A DNA stretch of 64,000 bases. Source: Thiolinea disciformis DSM 14473 (lineage in GTDB: Bacteria; Pseudomonadota; Gammaproteobacteria; Thiotrichales; Thiotrichaceae). The first letter of the stretch is position 1. Each line of letters opens with the position of its first letter. Both the position numbers and the translations under genes were made by a program. The notes below the pieces were generated by a model that was given only the letters and a program-made list of their open reading frames with translations, ran no database searches and was not told where the DNA came from. Below are positions 34,239 through 43,807 of the stretch, one piece after another. Location of the stretch: assembly GCF_000371925.1 (NCBI RefSeq), contig NZ_AQVE01000007.1, positions 62,001 to 126,000 of the forward strand, in the 5' to 3' direction.

Positions 34239-35522
34239 ATGCACGTCGTTATTATTGGTAGTGGCGTGATAGGCACAACAACAGCCTATTATTTAGCACG
34301 GTTAGGTCATCAAGTTACGGTTCTCGAACGGCAAACCCAGTCTGGTTTAGAAACCAGTTTTGCTAATGCGGGACAAATTTCCCCTGGTTATTCTGCGCCT
34401 TGGGCTGGTCCAGGAATGCCCCTGAAGGCCATGAAGTGGCTCATGAGTGAACATTCTCCTTTGGCGATTCGCGCCGAAAAAATGGATTTGCCGATGTTGC
34501 GTTTTATGATGCGCATGTTGGCGAATTGCAATGTTAAAAGTTATGACCTGAATAAGAGTCGTATGCTGCGTGTGGCAGAATATAGTCGTAAGACGATTGA
34601 TGAATTGCGTCGAGAAACGGGCATTCAATACGAGCAACGTACCCAAGGCACACTTCAAGTGTTTCGTAACCAAAAACAGGTAGAGGATGCTAAAAAAGAC
34701 ACGGATGTGCTCGATGCTTGTCAAATTCCTTATCAAAAATTGGATGTCGAAGGCTGCATTGCGGCTGAGCCTGCGTTAAAAAATGTTCGTGAAAAATTGG
34801 CAGGTGGTTTGCGCTTACCCTTGGATGAAACAGGAGATTGCCTCATGTTCACCCAAGTCTTAGCCAAGTTGTGCGAGGACAAGGGCGTAAAGTTTTTGTA
34901 TGGCACCAGTGTCAAGGGGCTGGAATACCAAGCTAATCAAATCACTGGGGTTGAAACGAGCCAAGGTTTGATTCAAGGGGATCAATTTTTGTGTGCGCTA
35001 GGTAGTTATTCGCCACAACTTTTGAAACCTTTAGGGATTGATATTCCGGTTTATCCTGTGAAAGGCTATTCGATTACTGTGCCGATTATTAGTGAAGCTG
35101 ACGCACCCGTGTCGACGGTGATGGATGAAACTTATAAAGTCGCGATTACCCGTTTAGGTAATCGGGTGCGAGTGGCGGGCACAGCAGAGTTAACCGGTTT
35201 TGATCTGAGTTTACGTCAGGATCGGCGTGAAACCGTGCGTTTTGTGGTGTCTGATATGTTTCCTAAAGCTGCGGATTTGCTTGAGGATAATTTCTGGACG
35301 GGCTTACGTCCGATGACACCCGATGGTACGCCCGTACTGGGTAAAACGCCTTATCGTAACTTATTCCTCAATACCGGTCACGGTACTTTAGGCTGGACGA
35401 TGGCCTGTGGCTCAGGCAAGTTGCTGGCCGATCTCATCAGTGGACGCCCGCCTGAAATTGATTTAGAAGGCTTAGGCATGGAGCGTTATCGTTACGCCAA
35501 TAAAACCCGTTTTGATAGTTGA
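34239..35522 (+). CDS. dadA: D-amino acid dehydrogenase, small subunit
   Basis: This FAD enzyme oxidises D-alanine and other D-amino acids to 2-oxo acids and ammonia, feeding electrons to the respiratory chain. Its 427 residues are typical for DadA. The N-terminal FAD motif is [18 protein letters not shown], followed by the ER of the second FAD contact and [21 protein letters not shown]. The C-terminal [12 protein letters not shown] contacts FAD. AAGGAAGGAG gives a strong ribosome binding site. It leads a cluster with ridA and an alanine racemase, a complete route from L-alanine through D-alanine to pyruvate. Confidence 0.92.
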   Translation: MHVVIIGSGVIGTTTAYYLARLGHQVTVLERQTQSGLETSFANAGQISPGYSAPWAGPGMPLKAMKWLMSEHSPLAIRAEKMDLPMLRFMMRMLANCNVKSYDLNKSRMLRVAEYSRKTIDELRRETGIQYEQRTQGTLQVFRNQKQVEDAKKDTDVLDACQIPYQKLDVEGCIAAEPALKNVREKLAGGLRLPLDETGDCLMFTQVLAKLCEDKGVKFLYGTSVKGLEYQANQITGVETSQGLIQGDQFLCALGSYSPQLLKPLGIDIPVYPVKGYSITVPIISEADAPVSTVMDETYKVAITRLGNRVRVAGTAELTGFDLSLRQDRRETVRFVVSDMFPKAADLLEDNFWTGLRPMTPDGTPVLGKTPYRNLFLNTGHGTLGWTMACGSGKLLADLISGRPPEIDLEGLGMERYRYANKTRFDS

Positions 35523-35536
35523 AAAAGGATAATCTC

Positions 35537-35920
35537 ATGACAGAAAAAACAATTATTAATACTGAACACGCCCCGGCTGCGATTGGTCCATATTCGCAAG
35601 CGGTACGAGTAGGCAATATGGTTTATTGTTCAGGTCAAATACCGCTCAATCCCGCTAGCATGAAGGTTGAAGCGCAAGACTTTGAAGGGCAAGCTGAGCA
35701 AGTCTTCAAAAACTTGAAGGCGGTGGCAGAGGCAGCCGGTGGGTCTTGTGCAAACTTTGTAAAGCTGAATATTTTTCTCACTGATTTAAGCAATTTTGCT
35801 ACTGTGAATGAAGTCATGAAACGTTATTTTTCTGCTCCATTTCCGGCGCGTGCCGCGATTGGCGTTGCTTCTTTACCCTTAAATGTGATGGTAGAGATTG
35901 AAGGTATTATTGCGTTGTAA
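35537..35920 (+). CDS. ridA: RidA family enamine/imine deaminase
   Basis: The 127-residue trimeric enzyme hydrolyses reactive 2-aminoacrylate and other enamines or imines. Motifs: the N-terminal [13 protein letters not shown], the GQIPLNP strand, the catalytic Arg in [12 protein letters not shown] and the final Glu in [10 protein letters not shown] start at ATG 35537, with AAAAGGAT before it, not the in-frame TTG overlapping dadA. Its place between dadA and the racemase makes sense, because DadA releases imines that RidA can hydrolyse. Confidence 0.9.
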   Translation: MTEKTIINTEHAPAAIGPYSQAVRVGNMVYCSGQIPLNPASMKVEAQDFEGQAEQVFKNLKAVAEAAGGSCANFVKLNIFLTDLSNFATVNEVMKRYFSAPFPARAAIGVASLPLNVMVEIEGIIAL

Positions 35921-35974
35921 ATGCAAGACAGACTCCAAATTTTTTAATAAAAATAATTAGTAAGCAGAGGCATT

Positions 35975-37051
35975 ATGGCAAGACCAGCGCGTGCGATTAT
36001 TCATTTGGATGCTATCCAACATAACTATCGTTTGGCAAAAGCCTGCGCGCCAAACTCGCGAGCCTTGGCTGTCATTAAGGCTAATGCTTATGGGCATGGT
36101 GCTGTGCGCATTGCGCAGCATTTAGCGCCAGAGGCGGATGGCTTTGCGGTGGCTTGTATTGAGGAGGCGCTCGAATTACGCGCAGCAGGTATTCAAAATC
36201 GTATTGTGCTGTTGGAAGGTGTATTTACGCCGGATGAATTAAGCACAGTTGCTGAGCAGCAATTGACAATTGTGGTGCAAGGTGAGGAGCAATTAGCGTG
36301 GCTATTAGAGGCGCGTATCGCTCAAAAATTAGAGGTATTCCTGAAAATAGATTCGGGCATGCATCGCTTAGGTTTTGCCCCTGAGCAAGTGAAACAGGTT
36401 TATCAGCGTTTACGCGCTTGTGCGCATGTCGGCGATCTTGTCTGCATGACGCATTTTGCACGTGCCGATGAAACCCAATTGCCTAGAACGTCTGAGCAAT
36501 ACCAAATTTTCCAGCGTGCAACCCAAGGGTTAAATGCAAGCTGTAGTTTGGCAAATTCACCTGCTATTTTAGCTTGGCCCGCGATGCATCACGATTGGGT
36601 AAGGCCGGGTATTATGTTGTATGGCGCATCGCCTTTGGATCACGAGAACGCTCACTCCTTACAGCTCCAGCCAGCTATGAGCTTGGAGTCTGCTTTGATT
36701 GCTATCCGGAGTTTGCCTGCGGGAGAGCCCATTGGCTATGGTGGGCGTTTTGTTACCGATAAGCCAACACAAGTAGGGGTGGTAGCGATGGGCTATGCGG
36801 ATGGCTACCCACGCCATGCTGTGGATGGAACACCAGTCGCCGTGAACGGCCAGCGTACTCGAGTTATTGGGCGTGTCTCGATGGATATGATGATGATTGA
36901 TGTCACGGGACTAGAGATTAAGCTAGGTGACCGCGTAGAGTTGTGGGGCAAGATGATTAGCGCGAATGAAGTCGCCGCCCATAGCAGTACGATTGCTTAT
37001 ACTTTATTCACAGGTATTACCCGCCGCGTTCCTTTAATTTATCAAACCTAA
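35975..37051 (+). CDS. dadX: alanine racemase (probably catabolic, DadX-type)
   Basis: This PLP enzyme interconverts L- and D-alanine. It has 358 residues. The PLP lysine is in AVIKANAYGHGAVRIA (residue ~35), the catalytic Tyr in the GYADGYPRHAVDG region, and the conserved RPGIMLYGASP and GRVSMDMMMIDVT are present. Sequence alone does not separate biosynthetic Alr from catabolic DadX. Placement after dadA and ridA argues for the catabolic role. The start is 55 bases after ridA, with AGCAGAGG before the ATG. Confidence 0.85.
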   Translation: MARPARAIIHLDAIQHNYRLAKACAPNSRALAVIKANAYGHGAVRIAQHLAPEADGFAVACIEEALELRAAGIQNRIVLLEGVFTPDELSTVAEQQLTIVVQGEEQLAWLLEARIAQKLEVFLKIDSGMHRLGFAPEQVKQVYQRLRACAHVGDLVCMTHFARADETQLPRTSEQYQIFQRATQGLNASCSLANSPAILAWPAMHHDWVRPGIMLYGASPLDHENAHSLQLQPAMSLESALIAIRSLPAGEPIGYGGRFVTDKPTQVGVVAMGYADGYPRHAVDGTPVAVNGQRTRVIGRVSMDMMMIDVTGLEIKLGDRVELWGKMISANEVAAHSSTIAYTLFTGITRRVPLIYQT

Positions 37052-37122
37052 TGTTTAGTGCTAAAACTGTGTGGGGTTTTCCCTAAACGCAACTGAGCTT
37101 TTAACGCACGATTTCGACGGAT

Positions 37123-37138
37123 TGGCAACTAATTTGCA
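37123..37138 (+). promoter_or_regulatory. sigma-54-type promoter candidate upstream of aapJ
   Basis: TTGGCAACTAATTTGCA carries GG and GC exactly ten bases apart with the surrounding TGGCA and TTGCA expected for -24/-12 promoters. Transcription would begin near 37149, leaving a ~400-base leader before aapJ. Nitrogen-controlled sigma-54 promoters are common before amino-acid importers. The long leader is a reason for caution. Confidence 0.4.
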
Positions 37139-37550
37139 TACTAGCTTAGCAAGCTTGACTAGAGAGCTGGTCATTAAGCTAGTGTTTTCTGAAAACCTTA
37201 CCAAGCTTTATGCCACGCCTTAGTAGGGTTCGGTAAATCTTATGTTAGGTTTGCCAGTGGTTTGCAAGAAGCGTGTAGCAGTATGTTATTGGATGGCGGT
37301 TTGATGCGCACTTAGTGATCACTAGCGGCTGTGCTTAGCAAAGTATGTTTTGAATGTTCAAGTTTTACTTATAGGTTGGGTTTTGAAAGTTGATTGGTTT
37401 ATCCGTGGTGCCTCCAAGCCTGACGGTTGTATTTTCTGAAGCATTCAGTTAACTTGGTTGAAACAGCTTTATTAATGATGGCATTACATTAAAAGTTAAA
37501 GTTTGTTTTCCAACATTGAAAATGTCTTAAATCAGAGAGAAGGGGAGTCT
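37139..37550. other. 412-base leader region before aapJ
   Basis: No reading frame with a ribosome binding site and no strong hairpin is obvious. AGCTAGT/ACTAGC-like fragments and several TTGACT/TTGGTT stretches could hold another promoter. GAGAAGGGGAG at its end is the aapJ ribosome binding site. Confidence 0.35.
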
Positions 37551-38567
37551 ATGAAAAAACTACTACTTTCAGCCGCCGTGCTGACAGCGATGGTAGCGTC
37601 TTCTGCCGTTTATGCAGGTACTACGCTAGATGCTGTCAAGAAAAATGGTGCGGTAAAATGCGGTATCAACACACCATTCCCGGGCTTTGCAAATCAGGAT
37701 GAAAAAGGTAATTGGTCCGGTCTAGACATTGACGTATGCCGTGCAGTCGCTGCTGCAGTCTTTGGCGATGCTACCAAAGTTAAATTCACTTCATTAACAG
37801 CAAAAGAGCGTTTCACTGCCTTGCAATCGGGTGAAGTTGACCTGCTGTCACGTAACTCAACCGGTACATTGGGACGCGATACAGGTATGGGTTTAACCTT
37901 CATTGGTGCCAACTATTATGATGGCCAAGGGTTTATGGTTAAAAACTCACTGAATGTTAAAAGTGCTAAAGAATTAGATGGGGCTTCTGTTTGTATCCAA
38001 TCTGGTACGACTACTGAATTGAACCTAGCTGACTATTTCCGCGCTAACAATATGAAGTTTGAGCCTATCACTTATGAAAAGCTCGACGAAGTTACTAAGG
38101 CTTTCGACGAAGGCCGTTGCGATGTTTTAACCTCTGACCAATCTCAACTTTATTCCAATCGTATTACTCTGAAAGATCCAGCTTCTGCCACGGTATTGCC
38201 AGAAGTCATTTCTAAGGAGCCTTTAGGACCTTTCGTTCGCCAAGGTGATGATGAGTGGATGAAGATTGTGCGTTGGTCTTATTATGCCATGGTGGAAGCC
38301 GAAGATTTAGGCATTACCTCAGCTAATATCGATGAAAAAGCCAAAGGAACTGATCCTAACATTAAGCGCTTCTTAGGCTTAGAAGAAGGTGGTGATGCGA
38401 ATTTGCCATTGGATAAAAAATGGGCTTATAACATCGTTAAGCAAGTCGGTAACTATGCTGAGTCATTCGAGCGCAGCGTAGGTGAAGGTTCACCTTTAAA
38501 AATTAAGCGTGGTTTAAATGCGCTGTGGAAAGATGGTGGTTTGCAATATTCTCCGCCTTTCCGTTAA
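37551..38567 (+). CDS. aapJ: general L-amino acid ABC transporter, periplasmic binding protein
   Basis: This 338-residue binding protein belongs to a broad-range polar amino acid importer. I chose ATG 37551 because it follows GAGAAGGGGAG and begins a clean signal peptide (MKKLLLSAAVLTAMVASSAVYA). An in-frame TTG 16 codons upstream is rejected. AapJ hallmarks include VKCGINTPFPGFANQDEKG, GLDIDVCRAVAAAVFGD, ERFTALQSGEVDLLSRNST and GRCDVLTSDQSQLYSNR, all in the expected order. The end GGLQYSPPFR also fits. It is the first gene of aapJQMP, with a 127-base gap to aapQ. Confidence 0.93.
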   Translation: MKKLLLSAAVLTAMVASSAVYAGTTLDAVKKNGAVKCGINTPFPGFANQDEKGNWSGLDIDVCRAVAAAVFGDATKVKFTSLTAKERFTALQSGEVDLLSRNSTGTLGRDTGMGLTFIGANYYDGQGFMVKNSLNVKSAKELDGASVCIQSGTTTELNLADYFRANNMKFEPITYEKLDEVTKAFDEGRCDVLTSDQSQLYSNRITLKDPASATVLPEVISKEPLGPFVRQGDDEWMKIVRWSYYAMVEAEDLGITSANIDEKAKGTDPNIKRFLGLEEGGDANLPLDKKWAYNIVKQVGNYAESFERSVGEGSPLKIKRGLNALWKDGGLQYSPPFR

Positions 38568-38694
38568 TTCAAGAACTGAGTTTTTAACTGGCCTAGCACG
38601 TTTTACTGGCTAGGTCTGGCTTTTAGACAGTTGTTAGGTTTGCTTAGCAACTGTCAATCACCACCTTAGCAAATTTCGATAGAAAGGCTGGCTT

Positions 38695-39903
38695 ATGACA
38701 GATCCAAACCTCTCTGCTACACCACAAACTCTGTCTACCGTGCCTAGCAAACCTTCATTTTGGAACGACCCACAAAAGCGCGCGCTTGTGTTTCAGGTTT
38801 TGTTAGTTATTGGTATTGGCATACTGTTGTGGTTTATTTTTAGTAACACCCTACACAACCTAGAGAAACGCGGTATTAGAACCGGTTTCGATTTCTTATC
38901 TCGTCCAGCAGGCTTTGGTATTTCCCAAACCCTCATTCCTTATACGGAAGCCAGTACTTTCGGACGTACTTTCTTTGTTGGTTTATTAAATACCTTACTC
39001 GTCGCGGGACTGGGCATCATTTTCGCCACTATATTGGGTTTTGCCGTTGGTATTGCACGCCTATCCACGAACTGGCTGATCTCACGCATTGCCCTAGTAT
39101 TCATTGAAACCATTCGCAATATTCCGCCCTTACTGCAGATTCTCTTTTGGTATCGTGCGATTTTACCCTTGCTGCCAGGGCCTAAAGACAGTATGTCCTT
39201 AGCGGAGTTATTTTATTTACACAAGCGGGGCTTAACGATTCCAGCACCTTTAACTGAGCCTGCTTTTGTGTGGACGCTGTGGGCTGTGTTGGGCGCGTTA
39301 GTGCTAGCTTTTCTCATTGCACGTTGGGCTAAATATCGTCGCGAATCGACAGGTCAGCAATTTCCGGTGTTCTGGACAGTGTTAGTAGTCATTATTGGCC
39401 TGCCAACGCTAGTCTTTTTCTTGACTGGCAGTCCGTTAAATTGGGATATTCCCGCTTTGAGAGGCTTTAACTTCCAAGGCGGCTTAACCGTGATTCCAGA
39501 GCTGACGGCTTTATTGTTAGCGCTGAGTATCTATACCGCTGCTTTTATTGCGGAAATTGTGCGCTCAGGGATTCAATCGGTTTATAAGGGTCAAACGGAA
39601 GCAGCCTCAGCCTTAGGTTTACGTCCCAACCGCACCTTGCAGTTGGTAGTTATTCCACAAGCCATGCGCGTTATTATTCCCCAACTCACTAGCCAGTACC
39701 TGAACTTAACGAAAAATACCTCTTTGGGCGTGGCAATCGGTTATCCAGATTTAGTTAACGTTTTTGCCGGAACAACCTTGAACCAGACCGGCCAAGCGGT
39801 CGAAATTATCTTTATGACCATGTTGGTTTATTTAGTGATCAGCTTGGTGATTTCGATGTTCATGAACTGGTACAACAAACGCATGGCGTTGGTGGAGCGT
39901 TAA
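38695..39903 (+). CDS. aapQ: general L-amino acid ABC transporter, permease AapQ
   Basis: The 402-residue inner-membrane permease has a cytoplasmic N-terminus (~1-30), about eight hydrophobic segments, and the EAA coupling loop KGQTEAASALGLRPNRTLQL near residue 300. The conserved IRNIPPLLQILFWY segment of the HisMQ family is present. The long inserted region between the early helices is typical of AapQ rather than of short HisM-type permeases. The next gene starts two bases after its stop, indicating coupled translation. Confidence 0.9.
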   Translation: MTDPNLSATPQTLSTVPSKPSFWNDPQKRALVFQVLLVIGIGILLWFIFSNTLHNLEKRGIRTGFDFLSRPAGFGISQTLIPYTEASTFGRTFFVGLLNTLLVAGLGIIFATILGFAVGIARLSTNWLISRIALVFIETIRNIPPLLQILFWYRAILPLLPGPKDSMSLAELFYLHKRGLTIPAPLTEPAFVWTLWAVLGALVLAFLIARWAKYRRESTGQQFPVFWTVLVVIIGLPTLVFFLTGSPLNWDIPALRGFNFQGGLTVIPELTALLLALSIYTAAFIAEIVRSGIQSVYKGQTEAASALGLRPNRTLQLVVIPQAMRVIIPQLTSQYLNLTKNTSLGVAIGYPDLVNVFAGTTLNQTGQAVEIIFMTMLVYLVISLVISMFMNWYNKRMALVER

Positions 39904-39904
39904 T

Positions 39905-41005
39905 ATGGTTGCCTATGTCAATACGGAAACATTACCTAGCTTACCACCGCCTAAAGGGCTACAAGGCCCTGCTGCTTGGATGCGCCAAAATCTTTTTTCC
40001 AATTGGATCAATGGCACTATCACCGTAGTGTTGGTGATTGGAATACTGGCTGCGTTGATCCCTTTTGTGAATTGGGCTTTCATCAAGGCCGATTGGGTCG
40101 GTACGAGCCGTGATGATTGCACCAGCGGCGGTGCTTGTTGGGTGTTCGTTTATGTCCATTTTAAGCTATTCATGCTGGGTTTATACCCAGAGGCTGAAAC
40201 ATGGCGTGCGCTGCTAGTCGGTGGCATTCTCGTGCTTACCCTCGCAGGTTTAATGATTAAGGGTGTTCCCCTCAAAAAGTATATTCAAATCTTCGCTTTA
40301 TTCTTCTTCCCGATCGTGGCCTATGTTCTACTGTCAGGCGGTTATTTTGGCTTGCCGCATGTTGAAACTAATTTCTGGGGCGGCTTACTGTTGACCTTGG
40401 TGATTGCGATTGTAGGTATTGTGGCTGCTTTCCCCTTAGGCATTTTGTTAGCCTTAGGGCGGCGTTCTTCCATGCCCATTGTGAAAGCAATTTGTGTGGT
40501 GTTTATTGAGGTGTGGCGCGGCGTGCCATTAATCACCGTGTTATTCATGTCGTCGGTGATGTTACCGCTGTTCTTACCGGAAGGGATGGAAATCGACAAA
40601 CTATTGCGGGCTTTGGTCGGCATTACTTTATTCCAAGCGGCCTATTTAGCGGAAGTGGTGCGCAGTGGTCTACAAGCCATTCCTAAAGGCCAGACTGAAG
40701 CTGCCAATGCCTTAGGCTTAACCTATTGGCAAGGCATGTATAAGGTCATCTTGCCACAAGCCCTAAAGATCGTTATCCCAGGTATTGTGAATTCATTTAT
40801 CGCTTTATTTAAAGATACCTCCTTAGTATTAATCATTGGCTTGTTTGATTTGTTGGCAACTATTCAAGGCGCATTCTCTAATCCGAAATGGTTAGGTTAT
40901 GCGATTGAAGGGTATTTATTCGCCGCGTTGGTTTACTGGATTTTCTGCTTTGGCATGTCACGTTACAGCCAACATGTAGAACGCAGTCTGAAAACCACTC
41001 ACTAA
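39905..41005 (+). CDS. aapM: general L-amino acid ABC transporter, permease AapM
   Basis: This is the second permease, 366 residues. After a cytoplasmic start and a membrane helix it has the periplasmic Cys pair of this family ([12 protein letters not shown]), then about seven further helices. The EAA loop is [20 protein letters not shown]. It pairs with AapQ as a heterodimer for uptake of glutamate, aspartate, glutamine and many other L-amino acids. Confidence 0.9.
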   Translation: MVAYVNTETLPSLPPPKGLQGPAAWMRQNLFSNWINGTITVVLVIGILAALIPFVNWAFIKADWVGTSRDDCTSGGACWVFVYVHFKLFMLGLYPEAETWRALLVGGILVLTLAGLMIKGVPLKKYIQIFALFFFPIVAYVLLSGGYFGLPHVETNFWGGLLLTLVIAIVGIVAAFPLGILLALGRRSSMPIVKAICVVFIEVWRGVPLITVLFMSSVMLPLFLPEGMEIDKLLRALVGITLFQAAYLAEVVRSGLQAIPKGQTEAANALGLTYWQGMYKVILPQALKIVIPGIVNSFIALFKDTSLVLIIGLFDLLATIQGAFSNPKWLGYAIEGYLFAALVYWIFCFGMSRYSQHVERSLKTTH

Positions 41006-41030
41006 CCAGCCTAACAGATTGAGGAATTGT

Positions 41031-41798
41031 ATGGAAAACGCTAACGCTACGAATGCAAAACCAGAAATTGCGGTCAGCCTACGTGATGTCAACAAATGGT
41101 ATGGCGAATTTCATGTGTTGAAAAATGTGAATCTTGATGTAGAGCGTGGGCAGCGGATTGTTATTTGCGGCCCCTCCGGTTCAGGCAAGTCCACCATGAT
41201 TCGCTGCATTAATCGTTTGGAAGAACACCAAGCGGGGCAGATTATTGTGGACGGCATTGAGTTAAATAATGACCTGAAAAATATCGACCAAATCCGCCGT
41301 GAAGTGGGGATGGTATTTCAGCACTTTAATTTATTCCCGCACCTAACCGTGTTGGAAAACTGCTGTTTAGCGCCGATGTGGGTCAGAAAAATTCCACGTA
41401 AGCAGGCGGAAGCGACTGCCATGGAATACTTAGAGCGGGTTAAAATTCCGCATCAAGCTAAGAAATATCCAGGGCAACTGTCCGGCGGTCAACAGCAGCG
41501 CGTGGCGATTGCGCGCAGTTTGTGCATGAAGCCACGGATTATGTTGTTCGATGAACCCACTTCAGCCCTTGACCCTGAAATGATCAAGGAGGTTTTGGAT
41601 ACCATGATTGAGTTGGCCGAAAGTGGTATGACCATGTTGTGCGTGACGCATGAAATGGGCTTTGCGAAAACCGTAGCCGACTCCGTGATTTTCATGGACG
41701 CGGGTCAAATTATTGAAATGAATACGCCGGATGAGTTCTTTAATCATCCACAACACGAGCGCTCAAAACTATTCCTGAGTCAGATTTTGGGACATTAA
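41031..41798 (+). CDS. aapP: general L-amino acid ABC transporter, ATP-binding protein
   Basis: The 255-residue ATPase of the Aap importer has Walker [10 protein letters not shown], signature LSGGQQQR, Walker [15 protein letters not shown], and the switch His in [10 protein letters not shown] start at ATG 41031, eight bases after GAGG; an in-frame TTG four codons earlier is less likely. Its stop codon directly abuts the stop of the convergent gene, with no base between, so no terminator fits in the gap. Confidence 0.92.
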   Translation: MENANATNAKPEIAVSLRDVNKWYGEFHVLKNVNLDVERGQRIVICGPSGSGKSTMIRCINRLEEHQAGQIIVDGIELNNDLKNIDQIRREVGMVFQHFNLFPHLTVLENCCLAPMWVRKIPRKQAEATAMEYLERVKIPHQAKKYPGQLSGGQQQRVAIARSLCMKPRIMLFDEPTSALDPEMIKEVLDTMIELAESGMTMLCVTHEMGFAKTVADSVIFMDAGQIIEMNTPDEFFNHPQHERSKLFLSQILGH

Positions 41799-42374
41799 TC
41801 ACGCTGCACGGGGCGCTAAAAATCCTAAGCGCCCCAGCACGCTTTTATACGTTTTTAAAATCTCGGGCATCAATACGCGCTGGATATAATCTAATACCCA
41901 CTGTTGATCGCGAGGCCCCAAGGCAGCCGCAATAAAGTTACCAAAATTTAAGCTCATGGAAAAAGCGGGTTCTTGTTCGATGCTAGTCCAGCCATCTTCC
42001 GCGTAATTTTCCATACGGGCATTGAGCTTATTAATGAAAGGGTTGCGGTAGTCGCCCGCGCCTGCAAAATCACGCGCATTGTCCTGTACATGATCCGCAA
42101 GCTTTAAAGCAAAACTAGCAATTAATTGGCCGCGATCTGCTTCATTTAAGGCTTCGTAGCTAATACGGTCTAAAACATGGACTAAGAAGGCCATAATTTC
42201 TTCAATAATGGCAACCCGTTGCAGTTGGGTATCGACTTGGAAATTCTGCTTTTCAATCTCTAATAGAGCTTGCATGCCAATTTTCCACGCATTAAACGCG
42301 AGAACGCTGACAGTATCTTCCAATGAAACCTCGCGTTCTTGTTTATTCCATTTAGTTTTGAGACGAATGCGCAT
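41799..42374 (-). CDS. helical protein of unknown function
   Basis: This 191-residue cytoplasmic protein belongs to no family I can name. I use ATG 42374 (MRIRLKTKWNKQEREVSLED), which has AAAGGA before it; the frame remains open for 26 codons upstream. The N-terminal basic patch is followed by helix-rich sequence (LAFNAWKIGMQALLEIEKQN, IIEEIMAFLVHVLDRISYEA). The C-terminal half has aromatic and acidic residues (FAGAGDYRNPFINKLNARM). It is convergent with aapP, and a 109-base gap separates it from the next minus-strand gene. Confidence 0.6.
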   Translation of the reverse strand: MRIRLKTKWNKQEREVSLEDTVSVLAFNAWKIGMQALLEIEKQNFQVDTQLQRVAIIEEIMAFLVHVLDRISYEALNEADRGQLIASFALKLADHVQDNARDFAGAGDYRNPFINKLNARMENYAEDGWTSIEQEPAFSMSLNFGNFIAAALGPRDQQWVLDYIQRVLMPEILKTYKSVLGRLGFLAPRAA

Positions 42375-42483
42375 CGCGTGTCCTTTATTGATCAAGCAAG
42401 ACTTAGTATAAAAACGCTGCGTGGGGAATACGACTAGGCGAAGGGGATACACCTACTAAGTTTGTTAGTAGGTGCAGTATTTT

Positions 42484-43104
42484 TTAATACCCCGGTAAGC
42501 GTTGGAAGGGCGCTTTTATGGGAGGTAGGGGGCCAAACGGACCTGCATGATAGTTCCATTTATAGGTAGGGTCTTCGAGATGACGCACCCAATATAATTC
42601 GCCAGAATTACGCCATGGATCGAGAATAATACCGGTTTCAAAGGGAGAGCCTTTGGCTGTCACCACCAAGGTACTATGCTCACGCCAAGGATTCCCTTTA
42701 TTGGATACGCCCCAATAAAGATCGAAGCTTTTCAAGCTCTTATGACGCATGATTTCAATCATAGCGCTGGCCCAGTCCGTGCATAAGCCTTTGGGGCGCA
42801 TCTTGGCATTGCGCAGTACATTATGCATTAAAGGCGGCCATGTTAAATTCCACTGTTTAGCTAAATACAGGGGATAGACATAAGCATCATGTGCCACATC
42901 AATAGCTTCTTGGCGATTAATATTCGGCCCCAACGTCATTAAAGCTGCTGCTAAAGTTTGGATGTCACGATCCATGCTTGGCTTCATACTATAGAGTTGT
43001 GGTCGGCCATCGGGTCGCATCATGACCGGAGCAGTTTGTACGGTACAACCCGCAAGCACTAAAGCAAGACTGGCAGTCATGAGTAGTCGTGCCGAAAGAT
43101 TCAT
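42484..43104 (-). CDS. lipoprotein with transglutaminase/cysteine-protease-like residues
   Basis: The 206-residue product has a lipoprotein signal peptide (MNLSARLLMTASLALVLAGC, lipobox LAGC at ~17-20). The mature part has Cys in KGLCTDWASAM (~107), His in WREHSTLVVTA (~142) and Asp in GIILDPWRN (~161). This order and spacing recall the Cys-His-Asp triad of transglutaminase-like and NlpC-type folds. It lies four bases after ubiG, so it is co-transcribed with ubiG and mtaD. Its function is not known, and the catalytic idea is inference from the residue pattern. Confidence 0.6.
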   Translation of the reverse strand: MNLSARLLMTASLALVLAGCTVQTAPVMMRPDGRPQLYSMKPSMDRDIQTLAAALMTLGPNINRQEAIDVAHDAYVYPLYLAKQWNLTWPPLMHNVLRNAKMRPKGLCTDWASAMIEIMRHKSLKSFDLYWGVSNKGNPWREHSTLVVTAKGSPFETGIILDPWRNSGELYWVRHLEDPTYKWNYHAGPFGPLPPIKAPFQRLPGY

Positions 43105-43108
43105 TGTT

Positions 43109-43807
43109 TTAAGCTTCCTTTGTGAAATGCATCATATAATTAACATCAATATCTTTACCGACCCGATAATTCTGGAATATCGGGTTATAAGTCAAGCCAC
43201 TAACGTCACGGATTGTGAGTTGTGCCTGACGCGCGGCAAATTCTAGCTCGGAGGGCTTGATAAATTTCGCGTATTCGTGTGTCCCGCGCGGTAACATATT
43301 CATCACATATTCTGCACCGACAATGGCCATCAGAAAGGCCTTGGGATTGCGGTTGATGCTAGAAAAAAACACATGCCCATTAGGCTTGACTAGATTAGCA
43401 CAGGCCCGTACGACAGAGCTTGGGTCAGGCACATGCTCAAGCATTTCCATGCAAGTGACGACATCAAATTGCTCTGGCATTTCTTGCGCTAAATCTTCTA
43501 CGCTAATGCAACGATAGTGGATGTCAATTTGTGTATCTAAAGCATGTAATTTGGCGACCGATAAGGGAGCTTCGCCCAAGTCAATACCTAGTACATTTGC
43601 ACCGCGTCGCACCATACTTTCTGACAAAATGCCGCCACCACAACCAACATCCAGCACGTGTTTACCGCGCAAGGCGGCACGTTCATCAATGTAATTCAAG
43701 CGCAATGGATTAATCGCATGGAGCGGTTTAAAATCGCTATGGGTATCCCACCAACGATGCGCAATGGCTTCAAATTTGCGTAATTCTTGTGGGTCAGCAT
43801 TAATCAT
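43109..43807 (-). CDS. ubiG: ubiquinone biosynthesis O-methyltransferase
   Basis: This SAM-dependent enzyme performs both O-methylations of ubiquinone synthesis. Its 232 residues match the family. Motifs: N-terminal [20 protein letters not shown], motif [32 protein letters not shown]-type motif (CMEMLEHV), and the [18 protein letters not shown] segment. GLTYNP marks the C-terminal part. Its start overlaps the stop of the upstream deaminase by four bases (ATGA). Coupling with an SAH/MTA deaminase fits, because both methylation and its by-product clearance are served. Confidence 0.93.
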   Translation of the reverse strand: MINADPQELRKFEAIAHRWWDTHSDFKPLHAINPLRLNYIDERAALRGKHVLDVGCGGGILSESMVRRGANVLGIDLGEAPLSVAKLHALDTQIDIHYRCISVEDLAQEMPEQFDVVTCMEMLEHVPDPSSVVRACANLVKPNGHVFFSSINRNPKAFLMAIVGAEYVMNMLPRGTHEYAKFIKPSELEFAARQAQLTIRDVSGLTYNPIFQNYRVGKDIDVNYMMHFTKEA

